Notes: generated from the letters alone by a model not told the origin. Shown: positions 7,259 through 15,386, numbered from the stretch's first letter. The stretch is DNA of 19,602 nt from Bacteroidales bacterium (GCA_025350365.1 JANXXY010000204.1:1-19602), one strand, 5' to 3'. A program made the numbers and translations.

Positions 7259-7303
7259 AAGGGTTGTCCTAATTACTATTGGACAACCTTTTTTTATTTT
7301 TTT
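7259..7303 (+). terminator. Strong intrinsic terminator or attenuator
   Basis: Perfect 8-bp stem GGTTGTCC (7262-7269) and GGACAACC (7281-7288), extended by a G-T and two A-T pairs, with an 11-nt loop, followed by TTTTTTT-A-TTTTTTT (T-runs 7289-7295 and 7297-7303). It ends only 3 nt before the start codon of the next gene at 7307, so no promoter fits between hairpin and gene. Downstream genes must be reached by read-through or from a promoter before the hairpin. Confidence 0.9.
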
Positions 7304-7306
7304 GAA

Positions 7307-7987
7307 ATGGACAAATTATTTTTATACATTTTTATATGTGGATTTACATTTTGCCAGATAAATGCGCAAAAATTCTACCGGATAAAGGGTGAATATTCTA
7401 TCAAAGCGAAGTCAGCCGATGGTAAATCGCAGCTCACCATTGGGAAATTCTATTACGATAAGAACATCAAAAAACTGGTGTATCAAAATACATTTCCACA
7501 AAAGGAAACATGGGTATCGTCCGATACATTGGTTTACCGGATTATTGATAATAAGATCGCAGCCAAATATGCATCCCCTCCAATTGGTCAATTTTCAATA
7601 TTCCACCTGGTGTTAACCAACCAGATTAATAATTATGGGTTGAAAAACTCTCCTTTTACCATACAAAAAGTGGAAAAGCAGAACGATTTGGTTATCACAA
7701 CATGGCTGCCACCAAAAAATATGGCGATTATATTTGGAAAAGTACTGATTTCAAACAAAAATAACCGCCTGTTCGGAATGGTATTTATTGATAGTAAGGA
7801 CAAAATTATTCGCAAACAGTTTTTTGATAATTATCAGAATTTTCGGGGACTTGAATTTCCTATGGAAATTGTCGACATTTCCTATACCTTAAATAAAGAA
7901 AACTATCAGGTTACAACCTACAAAAACTTAGAAATTGATGATGTTACAGAAGACTATATTTACAATTTTGCTATTCCTAAGCATTAA
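7307..7987 (+). CDS. Exported protein, possibly LolA-like fold
   Basis: A 226-residue precursor. The ATG at 7307 begins the Sec signal peptide MDKLFLYIFICGFTFCQINA, with cleavage likely after INA; an upstream extension of the frame to 7190 would read through the terminator and is rejected. The mature part looks like a beta-rich periplasmic protein: IKGEYSIKAKSADGKSQLTIG, then repeated short strands ending in LEFPMEIVDISYTLNKENY. This pattern (a 'self-contained strand set' beginning with a substrate-like 'G-x-Y/F' strand and a late FPM-x-I strand) is reminiscent of LolA/outer-membrane lipoprotein-sorting folds, but no diagnostic motif proves it. Its 3' end overlaps the YidD gene by 50 bp (or 47), implying translational coupling. 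It is the first gene of the overlapping cluster. Confidence 0.7.
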   Translation: MDKLFLYIFICGFTFCQINAQKFYRIKGEYSIKAKSADGKSQLTIGKFYYDKNIKKLVYQNTFPQKETWVSSDTLVYRIIDNKIAAKYASPPIGQFSIFHLVLTNQINNYGLKNSPFTIQKVEKQNDLVITTWLPPKNMAIIFGKVLISNKNNRLFGMVFIDSKDKIIRKQFFDNYQNFRGLEFPMEIVDISYTLNKENYQVTTYKNLEIDDVTEDYIYNFAIPKH

Positions 7988-8336
7988 TTGTATCATTCAA
8001 GGACAGTCAAAATACGAAGTTTTGAAATTCAAGGAGGTATTTGAGGTTCACAAACACACTGATAAATACTCTTTTGCTAAAAATACTAAGAACGAAGTGC
8101 AAGTTGTTTTTTCAGGACTATTTCTTTTTTATAAATATTTTGTTTCTTCGCAGGACGTAGTATCTTGTGTTTTTTACCCTTCCTGCTCAGTGTATGCTTT
8201 GCAGACAATACAAAAAAATGGCATTGCAGAAGGCATGTTAGCAACATTTGATCGTTTGTGCCGCTGTAACGGATTAAGCCCTGATAAATATGATATCCAC
8301 AAAGAAAGCAGACTTTTTTATGATCCGGTTGAATAA
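7938..8336 (+). CDS. yidD: YidD-family protein with N-terminal signal sequence
   Basis: The C-terminal part (about residues 56-130) is a YidD domain: FLFYKYFVSSQDVVSCVFYP, SCSVYALQTIQKNG and FDRLCRCNGLSPDKYDI match the family pattern (YK..ISP....CRF.PTCS.YA.....G.......R..RC.P...YD). YidD is known in other bacteria as a small cytosolic-face factor that helps YidC insert membrane proteins. Here the domain is preceded by a hydrophobic signal or anchor, MLQKTIFTILLFLSINCIIQ, and a 30-residue polar linker, which would place it on the periplasmic side. The four family cysteines (76, 82, 107 and 109, counting from the ATG at 7941) are kept. Two adjacent ATGs, 7938 and 7941, are equally possible. 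It overlaps the preceding gene by 50 bp and the next by 17 bp. Domain assignment is firm; the housekeeping role is doubtful here. Confidence 0.88.
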   Translation: MMLQKTIFTILLFLSINCIIQGQSKYEVLKFKEVFEVHKHTDKYSFAKNTKNEVQVVFSGLFLFYKYFVSSQDVVSCVFYPSCSVYALQTIQKNGIAEGMLATFDRLCRCNGLSPDKYDIHKESRLFYDPVE

Positions 8337-9147
8337 GATTACTTTGGTTTTAGCGGGCATGTTTTGTTCGTTTCAGCTCTTTTCGCAAAACCTGTTTGAT
8401 GAAACGAATACCTTTAAGTTTACTGATTACCTTTTTAAAACGCAACAGTTTAACCTGGCTTCTCAGGAATATGAACGACTGGTGATTATGGTTCCATCAA
8501 ATCTGAACTATAAACTATCGCTAATACAATGTTATCGGCTAAGTAATAACTATACCTTGGCTGAAAAACGGTTTTCCGATTTTTTTTCCGACAGTTTGTT
8601 TTTACTACCCAATTCTATTTCGGAAGAATTTCTTAAAATAAAACTGCTACAGGAAAATTTACCTTCAGCCCAAAGTTTTATTAATCAGAGTATCCGGTTG
8701 GATTTGCCAACAAAGCTGCATTATCAGGAATGCATCTATCTTCTCGGTCGCAAATGGAGCAAATCCGATTCGTTGCTTCAACACGTTCAGGGTCTCGATC
8801 CGCGATTCAGTACAATTACTAAAGAAGCCCTTGCAATTCGGTACAAAAGCCCTTTTCTTGCAGCTACTTTCTCTACTATACTTCCAGGTTCGGGCAAAGT
8901 TTATACAGGATATTGGAAAGATGGGCTTATTGCATTCTTTTTTGTTGCCGCTAATTCATGGCAAGCCTATCGGGGTTTTTCAAAATACGGTGTTAATAAT
9001 GCTCATGGATGGATTTTTGGAGGCATCGGAACCGGGTTTTATTTCGGAAATATTTACGGATCCTGGAAATCAGCAGTAAGACGCAATAAAAAAGCAAATA
9101 ATGATCTCTATAAACGCTCGCAGGATATTATTTATTCTGGTTTTTAA
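8320..9147 (+). CDS. Exported TPR-like protein with C-terminal membrane module (DUF5683-like), copy 1
   Basis: A 275-residue precursor. The start chosen is ATG 8320, giving signal peptide MIRLNKITLVLAGMFCSFQL with cleavage near FSQ; the ATG at 8290 would add ten charged residues before it. Residues 30-160 are helical with TPR-like spacing (FKTQQFNLASQEYERLV, CYRLSNNYTLAEKRF). Residues 177-250 form the second module: SPFLAATFSTILPGSGKVYT followed by GYWKDGLIAF and hydrophobic helices, the P-G-x-G-x-x-Y-x-G-x4-G pattern seen in DUF5683-type proteins of Bacteroidota. It ends in a basic tail. Its start overlaps yidD by 17 bp and its end overlaps the next gene by 47 bp. It is a paralogue of the next gene. 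The function is unknown; an envelope role is inferred from the signal peptide and membrane module. Confidence 0.8.
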   Translation: MIRLNKITLVLAGMFCSFQLFSQNLFDETNTFKFTDYLFKTQQFNLASQEYERLVIMVPSNLNYKLSLIQCYRLSNNYTLAEKRFSDFFSDSLFLLPNSISEEFLKIKLLQENLPSAQSFINQSIRLDLPTKLHYQECIYLLGRKWSKSDSLLQHVQGLDPRFSTITKEALAIRYKSPFLAATFSTILPGSGKVYTGYWKDGLIAFFFVAANSWQAYRGFSKYGVNNAHGWIFGGIGTGFYFGNIYGSWKSAVRRNKKANNDLYKRSQDIIYSGF

Positions 9148-9961
9148 AGTTAGTTTTCTGATAGCCGGAGCACAGTCACTTCCGCAGGTGCTTGATGTGG
9201 CTGACAAGCAATTCAGGTTGGGCAATTATTCTCTGGCTCTGAAAGAGTATCAGCGGTTTCTATTTTTCGATTCCATTGCCGAGCCTGAAGTATATGATCA
9301 TATCGGTACTTGCTTTCAAAATCTTAAGCAGTTCGAACAAGCTGCCGGATTTTATGATAAAGCATATTTCTCTTATACTAATGATCACTTAAAGAATAAA
9401 GCTCTTTTTAGCAAAGTTGAATGCATGATTTATATGCACGATTTTGCATTAGCATTAGCTGATATATTATCGATAAATGATACTATAACGGGGGAAGATT
9501 ATTATAAGAAGGAGCTTTTGGTGGGAATATGTTATTTTGGCATGGAAGATTTTACAAATTCAAAAGCAAGCTTTGTCAATTGTATTGAGTCTGGAGACTC
9601 AGTAACGCGCAGAAAAATTGTTCTGATTTTCGACAACAAAAAGAATTTTTATAAGCCAAACCCTAAAACCGCATCCATTTTAAGTATGTGTTTCCCTGGG
9701 TTAGGGCAGTTTTATGCAGGGGACATTCGAAATGGTATCAACTCGGTATTACTCACCTCTGCATTAGCATTTTTGGGAGCCAGGATAGCCATCAACCAAA
9801 CCATTTACGACGCTTTTTTTACAGTAATGCCTTGGTTTCAGAGATACTATCAAGGGGGATATGTGCGTGCAGAAAATATTGCCATCCAGAAACGTGCCAT
9901 TCATCGGAGTAAGGCTTACGAAGATACACTCGAATTAATTGCAAACACTAGAAAATACTAA
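9101..9961 (+). CDS. Exported TPR-like protein with C-terminal membrane module (DUF5683-like), copy 2
   Basis: A 286-residue precursor with the same architecture as the preceding gene. The signal peptide MISINARRILFILVFKVSFL is followed by IAGAQS. TPR-like helices follow, beginning ADKQFRLGNYSLALKEYQRF (residues 34-53) and CFQNLKQFEQAAGFYDKAYF (71-90). The membrane module begins at about 187: KTASILSMCFPGLGQFYAGD, then IRNGINSVLLTSALAFLGA, again with the P-G-x-G-x-x-Y-x-G pattern, and it ends in a basic, helical tail. It overlaps the previous gene by 47 bp, which points to coupled translation and roughly equal amounts of both proteins. It is the last gene of the cluster, facing ccsBA convergently across 228 bp of repeats. 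Its biochemical role is not known to me. Confidence 0.82.
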   Translation: MISINARRILFILVFKVSFLIAGAQSLPQVLDVADKQFRLGNYSLALKEYQRFLFFDSIAEPEVYDHIGTCFQNLKQFEQAAGFYDKAYFSYTNDHLKNKALFSKVECMIYMHDFALALADILSINDTITGEDYYKKELLVGICYFGMEDFTNSKASFVNCIESGDSVTRRKIVLIFDNKKNFYKPNPKTASILSMCFPGLGQFYAGDIRNGINSVLLTSALAFLGARIAINQTIYDAFFTVMPWFQRYYQGGYVRAENIAIQKRAIHRSKAYEDTLELIANTRKY

Positions 9962-9973
9962 ATAATCATTTCA

Positions 9974-10034
9974 CGTTCGGCTAAGGTTCTTCCTTAGTTT
10001 AAAATATCATTGCAGGGGGCTGAGCCTGTTTTAA
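9974..10034. repeat. Third, degenerate copy of the REP-like element
   Basis: GTTCGGCTAAGGTTCTTCCTTAG followed by GGCTGAGCCTGTTTT keeps both hairpin halves of the 72-bp unit at 3559-3743, with substitutions in the middle. It lies 13 bp after the last gene of the middle cluster, at a convergent junction like the other full copies. Confidence 0.75.
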
Positions 10035-10056
10035 TATTGACGGTTTATAAAAGAGA

Positions 10057-10135
10057 CTCTGACAGGTCTTCGACCCTGTCAGGTCATTCGTAACCGATTA
10101 GTTCATAACCTGTCAGAGTTCGAAGAACCTGACAG
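10057..10135. terminator. Double-hairpin inverted repeat between convergent genes
   Basis: Hairpin 1 is CTGACAGG (10059-10066) with CCTGTCAG (10075-10082). Hairpin 2 is CTGTCAG (10110-10116) with CTGACAG (10129-10135). The two arms CTCTGACAGGT (10057-10067) and ACCTGTCAGAG (10108-10118) are also perfect inverted copies, so a single long fold is an alternative. A TTTTTT run follows at about 10153. Its position suggests a bidirectional terminator, but the 'aacctgtcag' composition is also that of a repeat family I remember from Bacteroidota. Confidence 0.6.
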
Positions 10136-10189
10136 AGTTTACAGAGTTACAATTTTTTAACCGACATCCAATCAAATGGAAAGTCGTCT

Positions 10190-13100
10190 TTAACTTATCG
10201 CACTTACCTTCTTCTGCTTCCACCACGCCAAACCGGCCACCAATGCAACTGTAACAATGCTGTAATAAACAAATACCGGCACAGGTATAGGGTCGCCCTT
10301 GGCATAGGAATGTAACCCCGACAGATAAAAATTCACTCCGAAATAGGTCATGATAATCGAACTAAATGCGACCAGAGCCAACAAATTAAAGGTATATGTT
10401 CCTTTCAGCCCGGGAATCATCCGCACATGCGAAACGAAAGCGTAGATTAAAACAGATACCAAGGCCCAGGTTTCTTTCGAATCCCAGCCCCAATAACGGC
10501 CCCATGATTCGTTGGCCCACACTCCTCCAAGGAAAGTGCCGATGGTAAGCATATACAACCCAATAATGAGAGTCATTTCGATAACCAATGTAAGTTCGTT
10601 GATAATATCCTTTGAAGTTTTTATATTATGAGGTGTTTGCAAGGTCATTAATATAAGGTTGAGAAAAGCCAGCAAAGCTCCTAATGCCATAAATCCGTAA
10701 CTTGCCGTGATAATGGCCACATGCACAACCAACCAATATGAATTAAGCACCGGAACCAAATTGGTAATCTCAGGATCCATCCAGTTGAGGTGTGCCACAA
10801 AAAGAATCAGCCATGCTAACAGCGAAGTTGCTGAAAGTGTTATTGCTGAGGTGCGGGAGAAAAGTATACCTGCCAATACCGTAGCAAATGCAATGTAAAT
10901 GAGCGATTCGTAAGCATTACTCCAGGGTGCGTGACCGGCAATGTACCATCGTGCTGCCAGACCTGCCAGATGAAACACAAAACACACAACAATAATCCCT
11001 ATAGCAATTCGCATGTATGGTTTCAAATTTAATCGCGGACGAAATACCGACCACAACTGAAGGACCAAAAGTAGAAAACCTATTAATCCATAAACAGAAC
11101 TGATGCGGTCAAAAATATTCAGGTCGGCGTACCACGTTTCCAGCTTAATTTTAAAGTCGGAAGGAATAATGTCTCCTCCAAATTTCTGTTGAAACTTATG
11201 GAGATAGCCCACTACCTCGTTAGGCTGCTGCCAATTGCCTTTGCGGGAACTTTCCATTACAGATTGGGCATACCAGGGAAAAAATTTCTCGACAAATAAG
11301 GAATCCGGACCTTTAAAAACACCTGTTGTATGACCAGGTGAAACCCACGTTTTGGAAGCATCACCCTCCTTGGGGAACAACCGCAGAAATTCGCCGGTAT
11401 ACACCATATAACAAAGGTTCACGCGCTCGTCGAACTTGATAATTTCGTTATCGAATTTATTGCGTTCTCCGGGTTTTTTCTGATAAGCTTGTTGCACATA
11501 CCTGGCCAGTTTATATTCGTGATCCTTCGATTGAAAATTAATAATGTCGTTAAAAGAAGCAAGTTTTCCCTTGATGTGAAGAATATTCAGAATGTCGGGA
11601 TGCGAAACCCTTATCATAGGCACTCCTTGCCAAAATCCCGGATAAACAAGCATTCCTACAAGCACCTGGTCGCTGTTTTGATCAAGTAGATTGTCGCTTC
11701 GGCATATTTTTCGAAGAAATTCTGAACTAAGCGAACTAACCGGTTTTATTCGTCCTCCGGGATCCTGAATGAGTACTTGCCCAAATTTGGCTGCATGGTT
11801 TTTGTCAATTTTAACACTATCCGGAACAGTTTGTGCTTGCATTCCTGCAATTGGAAGAAACACAAAAAGCAATACCGCCATGGTTGACTTGCGCATTTCG
11901 CGAAGACGAGCCAGTTCAATGGAAAGTTTCCTGAAATAACTGTTTGGATTTACAAGGCTCCATATCATACCAATAGCTAATAAAAGATAGCCAAAGTAGG
12001 TTATAAACGATCCCCAATAATCGTGGTTTACCGATAGAATGGTTCCTTTGCCGTCAGTATCGTATGATGACTGATAAAACCGGTATCCACCATACGATAA
12101 AATGTGGTTCATATAAATACGCTGGTCTTGCAATAATTTGTCGCCTTCCTGCACATTCACCAAACTCTCGAACCATGCAGGACTTTCTGAGCCCGGGTAA
12201 TGCTCAAGAATGAATTTCTTGAGATGTACAGAAAAGGGCAGAGCAATAGCCCTTGCACCATAGTAAACCTGCACAAGAGCATCTTTCAACTGCACACTGG
12301 CAGATTCGTTCTGACCGGTTCGTGATGCCATGTAAAGGATGTTTTTCGATTCGTCACCCGATGTAATTTTCAACCGTAACGCATCAGAATTCTGCTCCGG
12401 TTTGGCCTCTTTTGATGCAATCGCATCAACCTTACCCTTCATCAAAAATGATTTTGCCACCACTTGTAATCCACCAAAATGGTATAAGCTCAGAAGCTTG
12501 AAAGGATAGATTTGATTTATTTTGAGGGTATCAACCGATTGGTCTGACATACTTACGGTAAATGTTTCGACCGCAGACGAAAACCGCAGCCCTGCTTTGT
12601 CAAATATGATCGATACACCGTCGCGGTTAGCGCTATCGTTAAGACTAAATACAAGGCCGCCGATCTTACCCGTTTGTTTTTCAGTTAAATAAACTGACTG
12701 TCTGTTACCAGCTCCGGCAATCACAAGTTCCAGCGTAGGCTTACCATCAGCATCTTCAATAAGGGCTTGTTCGGCATTTGGAATATATTCAACACATTCC
12801 ACCGAAACAGGTGTACCCCCAGGATTGAGTGATAGTTTAAAATGATTGTCGGACAAAGCCGAGAAATAGGCAGGTTTGCTAGCCTCAGCAGTTTGATTAT
12901 TAACTGTTGCAGCGGCGGAAAAATAAGTTCGTTCTGTGATTAAATCTTGTGATGTATTGCCTTCGCGAATATGCATTACACCCTCGTAGCCAAAGAAATG
13001 GGTAATGGCCGATCCTATCAGTATAACCAGAAATGCAATATGGAAAATGAATATCGACAGTTTTTCTTTTCGATATAGTTTATGGATAATAATTGTCCCG

Positions 13101-13285
13101 ATAAGGTTTATCATACCCAGAAAAAGCATCACCTCAAACCAACGGGAATGATATACCAATGCACGAGCTGTAGAACTTCCAAAATCGTTTTCAATGAATG
13201 TGGCAATACCAATGGAAAATCCAAAAATCAGCAAAAGAGCTCCCATCAGGCGAGTAGAAAATAAAAAAGAAAAGAGCTTGTTCAT
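10190..13285 (-). CDS. ccsBA: Fused cytochrome c synthase ResB-CcsA (system II)
   Basis: An inner-membrane protein of 1031 residues that brings heme to the periplasm and attaches it to apocytochrome c CXXCH motifs. The ResB/CcsB half spans about 1-450 with membrane helices near 10-31, 50-70, 77-98 and 425-446 and a large periplasmic domain. The CcsA half spans about 725-1031 with helices and the heme-binding WWD segment (WANESWGRYWGWDSKETW, 923-940). Histidines fall where the family needs them: His82 (membrane), His855 (before WWD), His953 and His992, with the same relative spacing as I recall for Helicobacter CcsBA. Between the halves, MRKSTMAVLLFVFLPIAGMQ (464-483) reads like a signal peptide, followed by about 240 periplasmic residues. 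That fusion scar is common in Bacteroidota, where the two genes are joined. It lies 88 bp after the MORN/DUF3352-like gene. Confidence 0.95.
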   Translation of the reverse strand: MNKLFSFLFSTRLMGALLLIFGFSIGIATFIENDFGSSTARALVYHSRWFEVMLFLGMINLIGTIIIHKLYRKEKLSIFIFHIAFLVILIGSAITHFFGYEGVMHIREGNTSQDLITERTYFSAAATVNNQTAEASKPAYFSALSDNHFKLSLNPGGTPVSVECVEYIPNAEQALIEDADGKPTLELVIAGAGNRQSVYLTEKQTGKIGGLVFSLNDSANRDGVSIIFDKAGLRFSSAVETFTVSMSDQSVDTLKINQIYPFKLLSLYHFGGLQVVAKSFLMKGKVDAIASKEAKPEQNSDALRLKITSGDESKNILYMASRTGQNESASVQLKDALVQVYYGARAIALPFSVHLKKFILEHYPGSESPAWFESLVNVQEGDKLLQDQRIYMNHILSYGGYRFYQSSYDTDGKGTILSVNHDYWGSFITYFGYLLLAIGMIWSLVNPNSYFRKLSIELARLREMRKSTMAVLLFVFLPIAGMQAQTVPDSVKIDKNHAAKFGQVLIQDPGGRIKPVSSLSSEFLRKICRSDNLLDQNSDQVLVGMLVYPGFWQGVPMIRVSHPDILNILHIKGKLASFNDIINFQSKDHEYKLARYVQQAYQKKPGERNKFDNEIIKFDERVNLCYMVYTGEFLRLFPKEGDASKTWVSPGHTTGVFKGPDSLFVEKFFPWYAQSVMESSRKGNWQQPNEVVGYLHKFQQKFGGDIIPSDFKIKLETWYADLNIFDRISSVYGLIGFLLLVLQLWSVFRPRLNLKPYMRIAIGIIVVCFVFHLAGLAARWYIAGHAPWSNAYESLIYIAFATVLAGILFSRTSAITLSATSLLAWLILFVAHLNWMDPEITNLVPVLNSYWLVVHVAIITASYGFMALGALLAFLNLILMTLQTPHNIKTSKDIINELTLVIEMTLIIGLYMLTIGTFLGGVWANESWGRYWGWDSKETWALVSVLIYAFVSHVRMIPGLKGTYTFNLLALVAFSSIIMTYFGVNFYLSGLHSYAKGDPIPVPVFVYYSIVTVALVAGLAWWKQKKVSAIS

Positions 13286-13373
13286 GCTTTTTTTATTGAT
13301 TATTGATAGTTCATAAAAACTAGAAACAATAAAACTTCATCTTGGTTCGATGTGAGCGTGTAAGACAATTATC

Positions 13374-15386
13374 CTATTCCTTTATTTTTCCATTGTTAAA
13401 CTTTACTTTTTGAACAAGTTTCCCATCTGCGGAATAAATTTTCCAAACACCGTCTTTATGATCACGCCGATATTGCCCTTTTATTTTTATCGATCCATTA
13501 TCGAAGTATTCTTTATAATCGCCATGTCGGAAGCCATCCCGCAATGCAAAAATCACTTTTAACTTTCCATTGTCGTAGTTCTCTTTGTATTCAGGCGCTT
13601 TTATGTCATCGGGAATATAATCCTCAGCCTGGGTTAGCACTTTTGTTATATCTGCTTTTACATCGCTTGCTTTTGTAACCTTGACGGTATCGGCATCGGT
13701 AAAACTCGCGGAATCAGAGATGATCGTCTCAGGTATAGGCAACGCCTTTCCGGTAAAGGCAACGTTAAACCGGGTCTTAAACAGCGATCCATCTTTGTCC
13801 AGTTGAAAGCCCATATAAGGAAAACTTACAATGTATTCCTTGTTTTTCTGAAGCTCGCTCCATGTAGTAGCATTTACCGACCCTTGCAGACTCTGAAGGA
13901 ACTGCGATGTGTTTATCAGCATCAAAAAATTGGAACTACGGGTGAATGTACTCACAAATGCTTTATAATCAGGCAAATTATTTAATAATTGTTTTCTGGC
14001 AAAACCATCAATAATCACCTTAAGTGTTTGGGGATGATTACTGAATACCACATAGTCGCCTATGTAAGTAAAGTATGGTTTTTCAAGCTTTTGGAAGTAT
14101 TTTCCCAGAAGCATGCGAAAAAAACCCTTCATGGAAAGGTAGTTTATAAAATAACCGTTGTATTCCACTTGTTCGAATGTGGCAGGAGATCTTTTTCGAA
14201 CCTGATTCATCACAAAATCAAGATTCTTTTTGGCGTCGTCCAAGTCGCGGGTTTTCAGGAAAACGGCAAACTCATTGTTTTTGCCTAAACCCATAGGTGG
14301 CAGATGCACCATGGCTGCTTCGTCGCCAATCCAGCTCATGATATTCTTGCGAACATCGATCTTCAAAAAGTTTTCTGCTTGTTTTATGTTAGCCTGATAT
14401 TCGTTGTATGACTTTTTTACTTCCTTCATATTGTCCATCAGGTTATCGAAATATTCGGTAAATCTGTCGAAGCCAAGCGACACAGATGAAGCCGTTTGAA
14501 TTGGAAGCACCTCTGCCAATCCTGTTCTACCCGAACCTGATTTGCTCATGGCACGAATGCTTGAAATAATTGAATCGTTAAAATTAGTAAACCCTTCACA
14601 ACGAATAAGGTTATCATTTTCGATATTTAATGCCAGACCTGTATAGAATAAACTCTTGCTTACCTGGCGAATGTCCGAATCGGGTGTTGTAAGCATTCCA
14701 TTGGTGTAATTATCAAGTTGGGCATAGTTTACATAAAAGCGCAACAAGCCTTCGCCTTTAATGCGATCCCGAATATCAAGAAAATTTTTGTCTTCAGTCA
14801 ACTTGGGATGATCTACCTGATCAATGGATTTTTCGATAAGTTTCTGGCTATAGGAAGCCACCATCAGGTTATGCTTAAAATACAGGTGAAGTGTTTGCTG
14901 TGTTTTGGTATCATCAATTTTGTAAACAGTTAACGTATTATATTCGTAATTTTTTACATTAAATTTTGAGTCTAAAACCCCATTTAAAAAATTTTTAATG
15001 GTCAAAAGTTTTGAGGCGCGTCTTAAATCCAGTGCATAAACAAAATCTGTTGTTCCGTGCTGAACAATATGCATTGAAACCACCAAACTACGTGATCCAA
15101 TATATTGAGCAAGTTTTCCATTACTTTGAATAAGTGTGTCAAGCATGTCGATACCTTCTGCGGCCTGCGCGAAAAGCTGATGCTTCTTCAATTGACCCCA
15201 TACCTTACTTTTTGTAAGGGTTTCCCAGGTTTTATACGAATTGTCAATTTCAATGATAAAAACAGGTTTGTCCGGAACAGCACTAAATAGTTCAATCTGC
15301 TTATAAGGACTCAGAAAATGCCATGTCACCAAACCAATGGATGCAAGAATAACAATGATGAAAAACCAAATAACAAATCGCTTCAT
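13374..15386 (-). CDS. Membrane-anchored DUF3352-like protein with C-terminal MORN_2 repeats
   Basis: A 670-residue protein with one N-terminal transmembrane helix (residues 5-25, VIWFFIIVILASIGLVTWHF) and a large outside domain. The domain begins LFSAVPDKPVFIIEIDN, then alternates beta and helical segments with internal similarity (e.g. GLLRFYVNYAQL and YFTYIGDYVVFSN), the look of the DUF3352 family of unknown function. Residues 600-670 carry about three MORN_2/YwqK-type repeats: YDNGKLKVIFALRDGFRHGD, YFDNGSIKIKGQYRRDHKDG and YSADGKLVQKVKFNNGKIKE. Start ATG at 15386 gives a short basic lead into the helix. It precedes ccsBA on the same strand with an 88-bp gap, so co-transcription is possible. 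No enzymatic motif is visible. A weak promoter-like pair lies upstream (TTTTG at 15451-15455 and TACCTTGT at 15425-15432, minus strand, 18-bp spacing). Confidence 0.8.
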   Translation of the reverse strand: MKRFVIWFFIIVILASIGLVTWHFLSPYKQIELFSAVPDKPVFIIEIDNSYKTWETLTKSKVWGQLKKHQLFAQAAEGIDMLDTLIQSNGKLAQYIGSRSLVVSMHIVQHGTTDFVYALDLRRASKLLTIKNFLNGVLDSKFNVKNYEYNTLTVYKIDDTKTQQTLHLYFKHNLMVASYSQKLIEKSIDQVDHPKLTEDKNFLDIRDRIKGEGLLRFYVNYAQLDNYTNGMLTTPDSDIRQVSKSLFYTGLALNIENDNLIRCEGFTNFNDSIISSIRAMSKSGSGRTGLAEVLPIQTASSVSLGFDRFTEYFDNLMDNMKEVKKSYNEYQANIKQAENFLKIDVRKNIMSWIGDEAAMVHLPPMGLGKNNEFAVFLKTRDLDDAKKNLDFVMNQVRKRSPATFEQVEYNGYFINYLSMKGFFRMLLGKYFQKLEKPYFTYIGDYVVFSNHPQTLKVIIDGFARKQLLNNLPDYKAFVSTFTRSSNFLMLINTSQFLQSLQGSVNATTWSELQKNKEYIVSFPYMGFQLDKDGSLFKTRFNVAFTGKALPIPETIISDSASFTDADTVKVTKASDVKADITKVLTQAEDYIPDDIKAPEYKENYDNGKLKVIFALRDGFRHGDYKEYFDNGSIKIKGQYRRDHKDGVWKIYSADGKLVQKVKFNNGKIKE

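Noticed and set aside
7190..7306. Upstream extension of the LolA-like gene
   Set aside because: It would be translated through the terminator hairpin and lacks a sensible N-terminus; a clean signal peptide starts at 7307.
13989..14288. Plus-strand 99-codon frame
   Set aside because: Antisense to the DUF3352-like gene; no signal, domain or start context.
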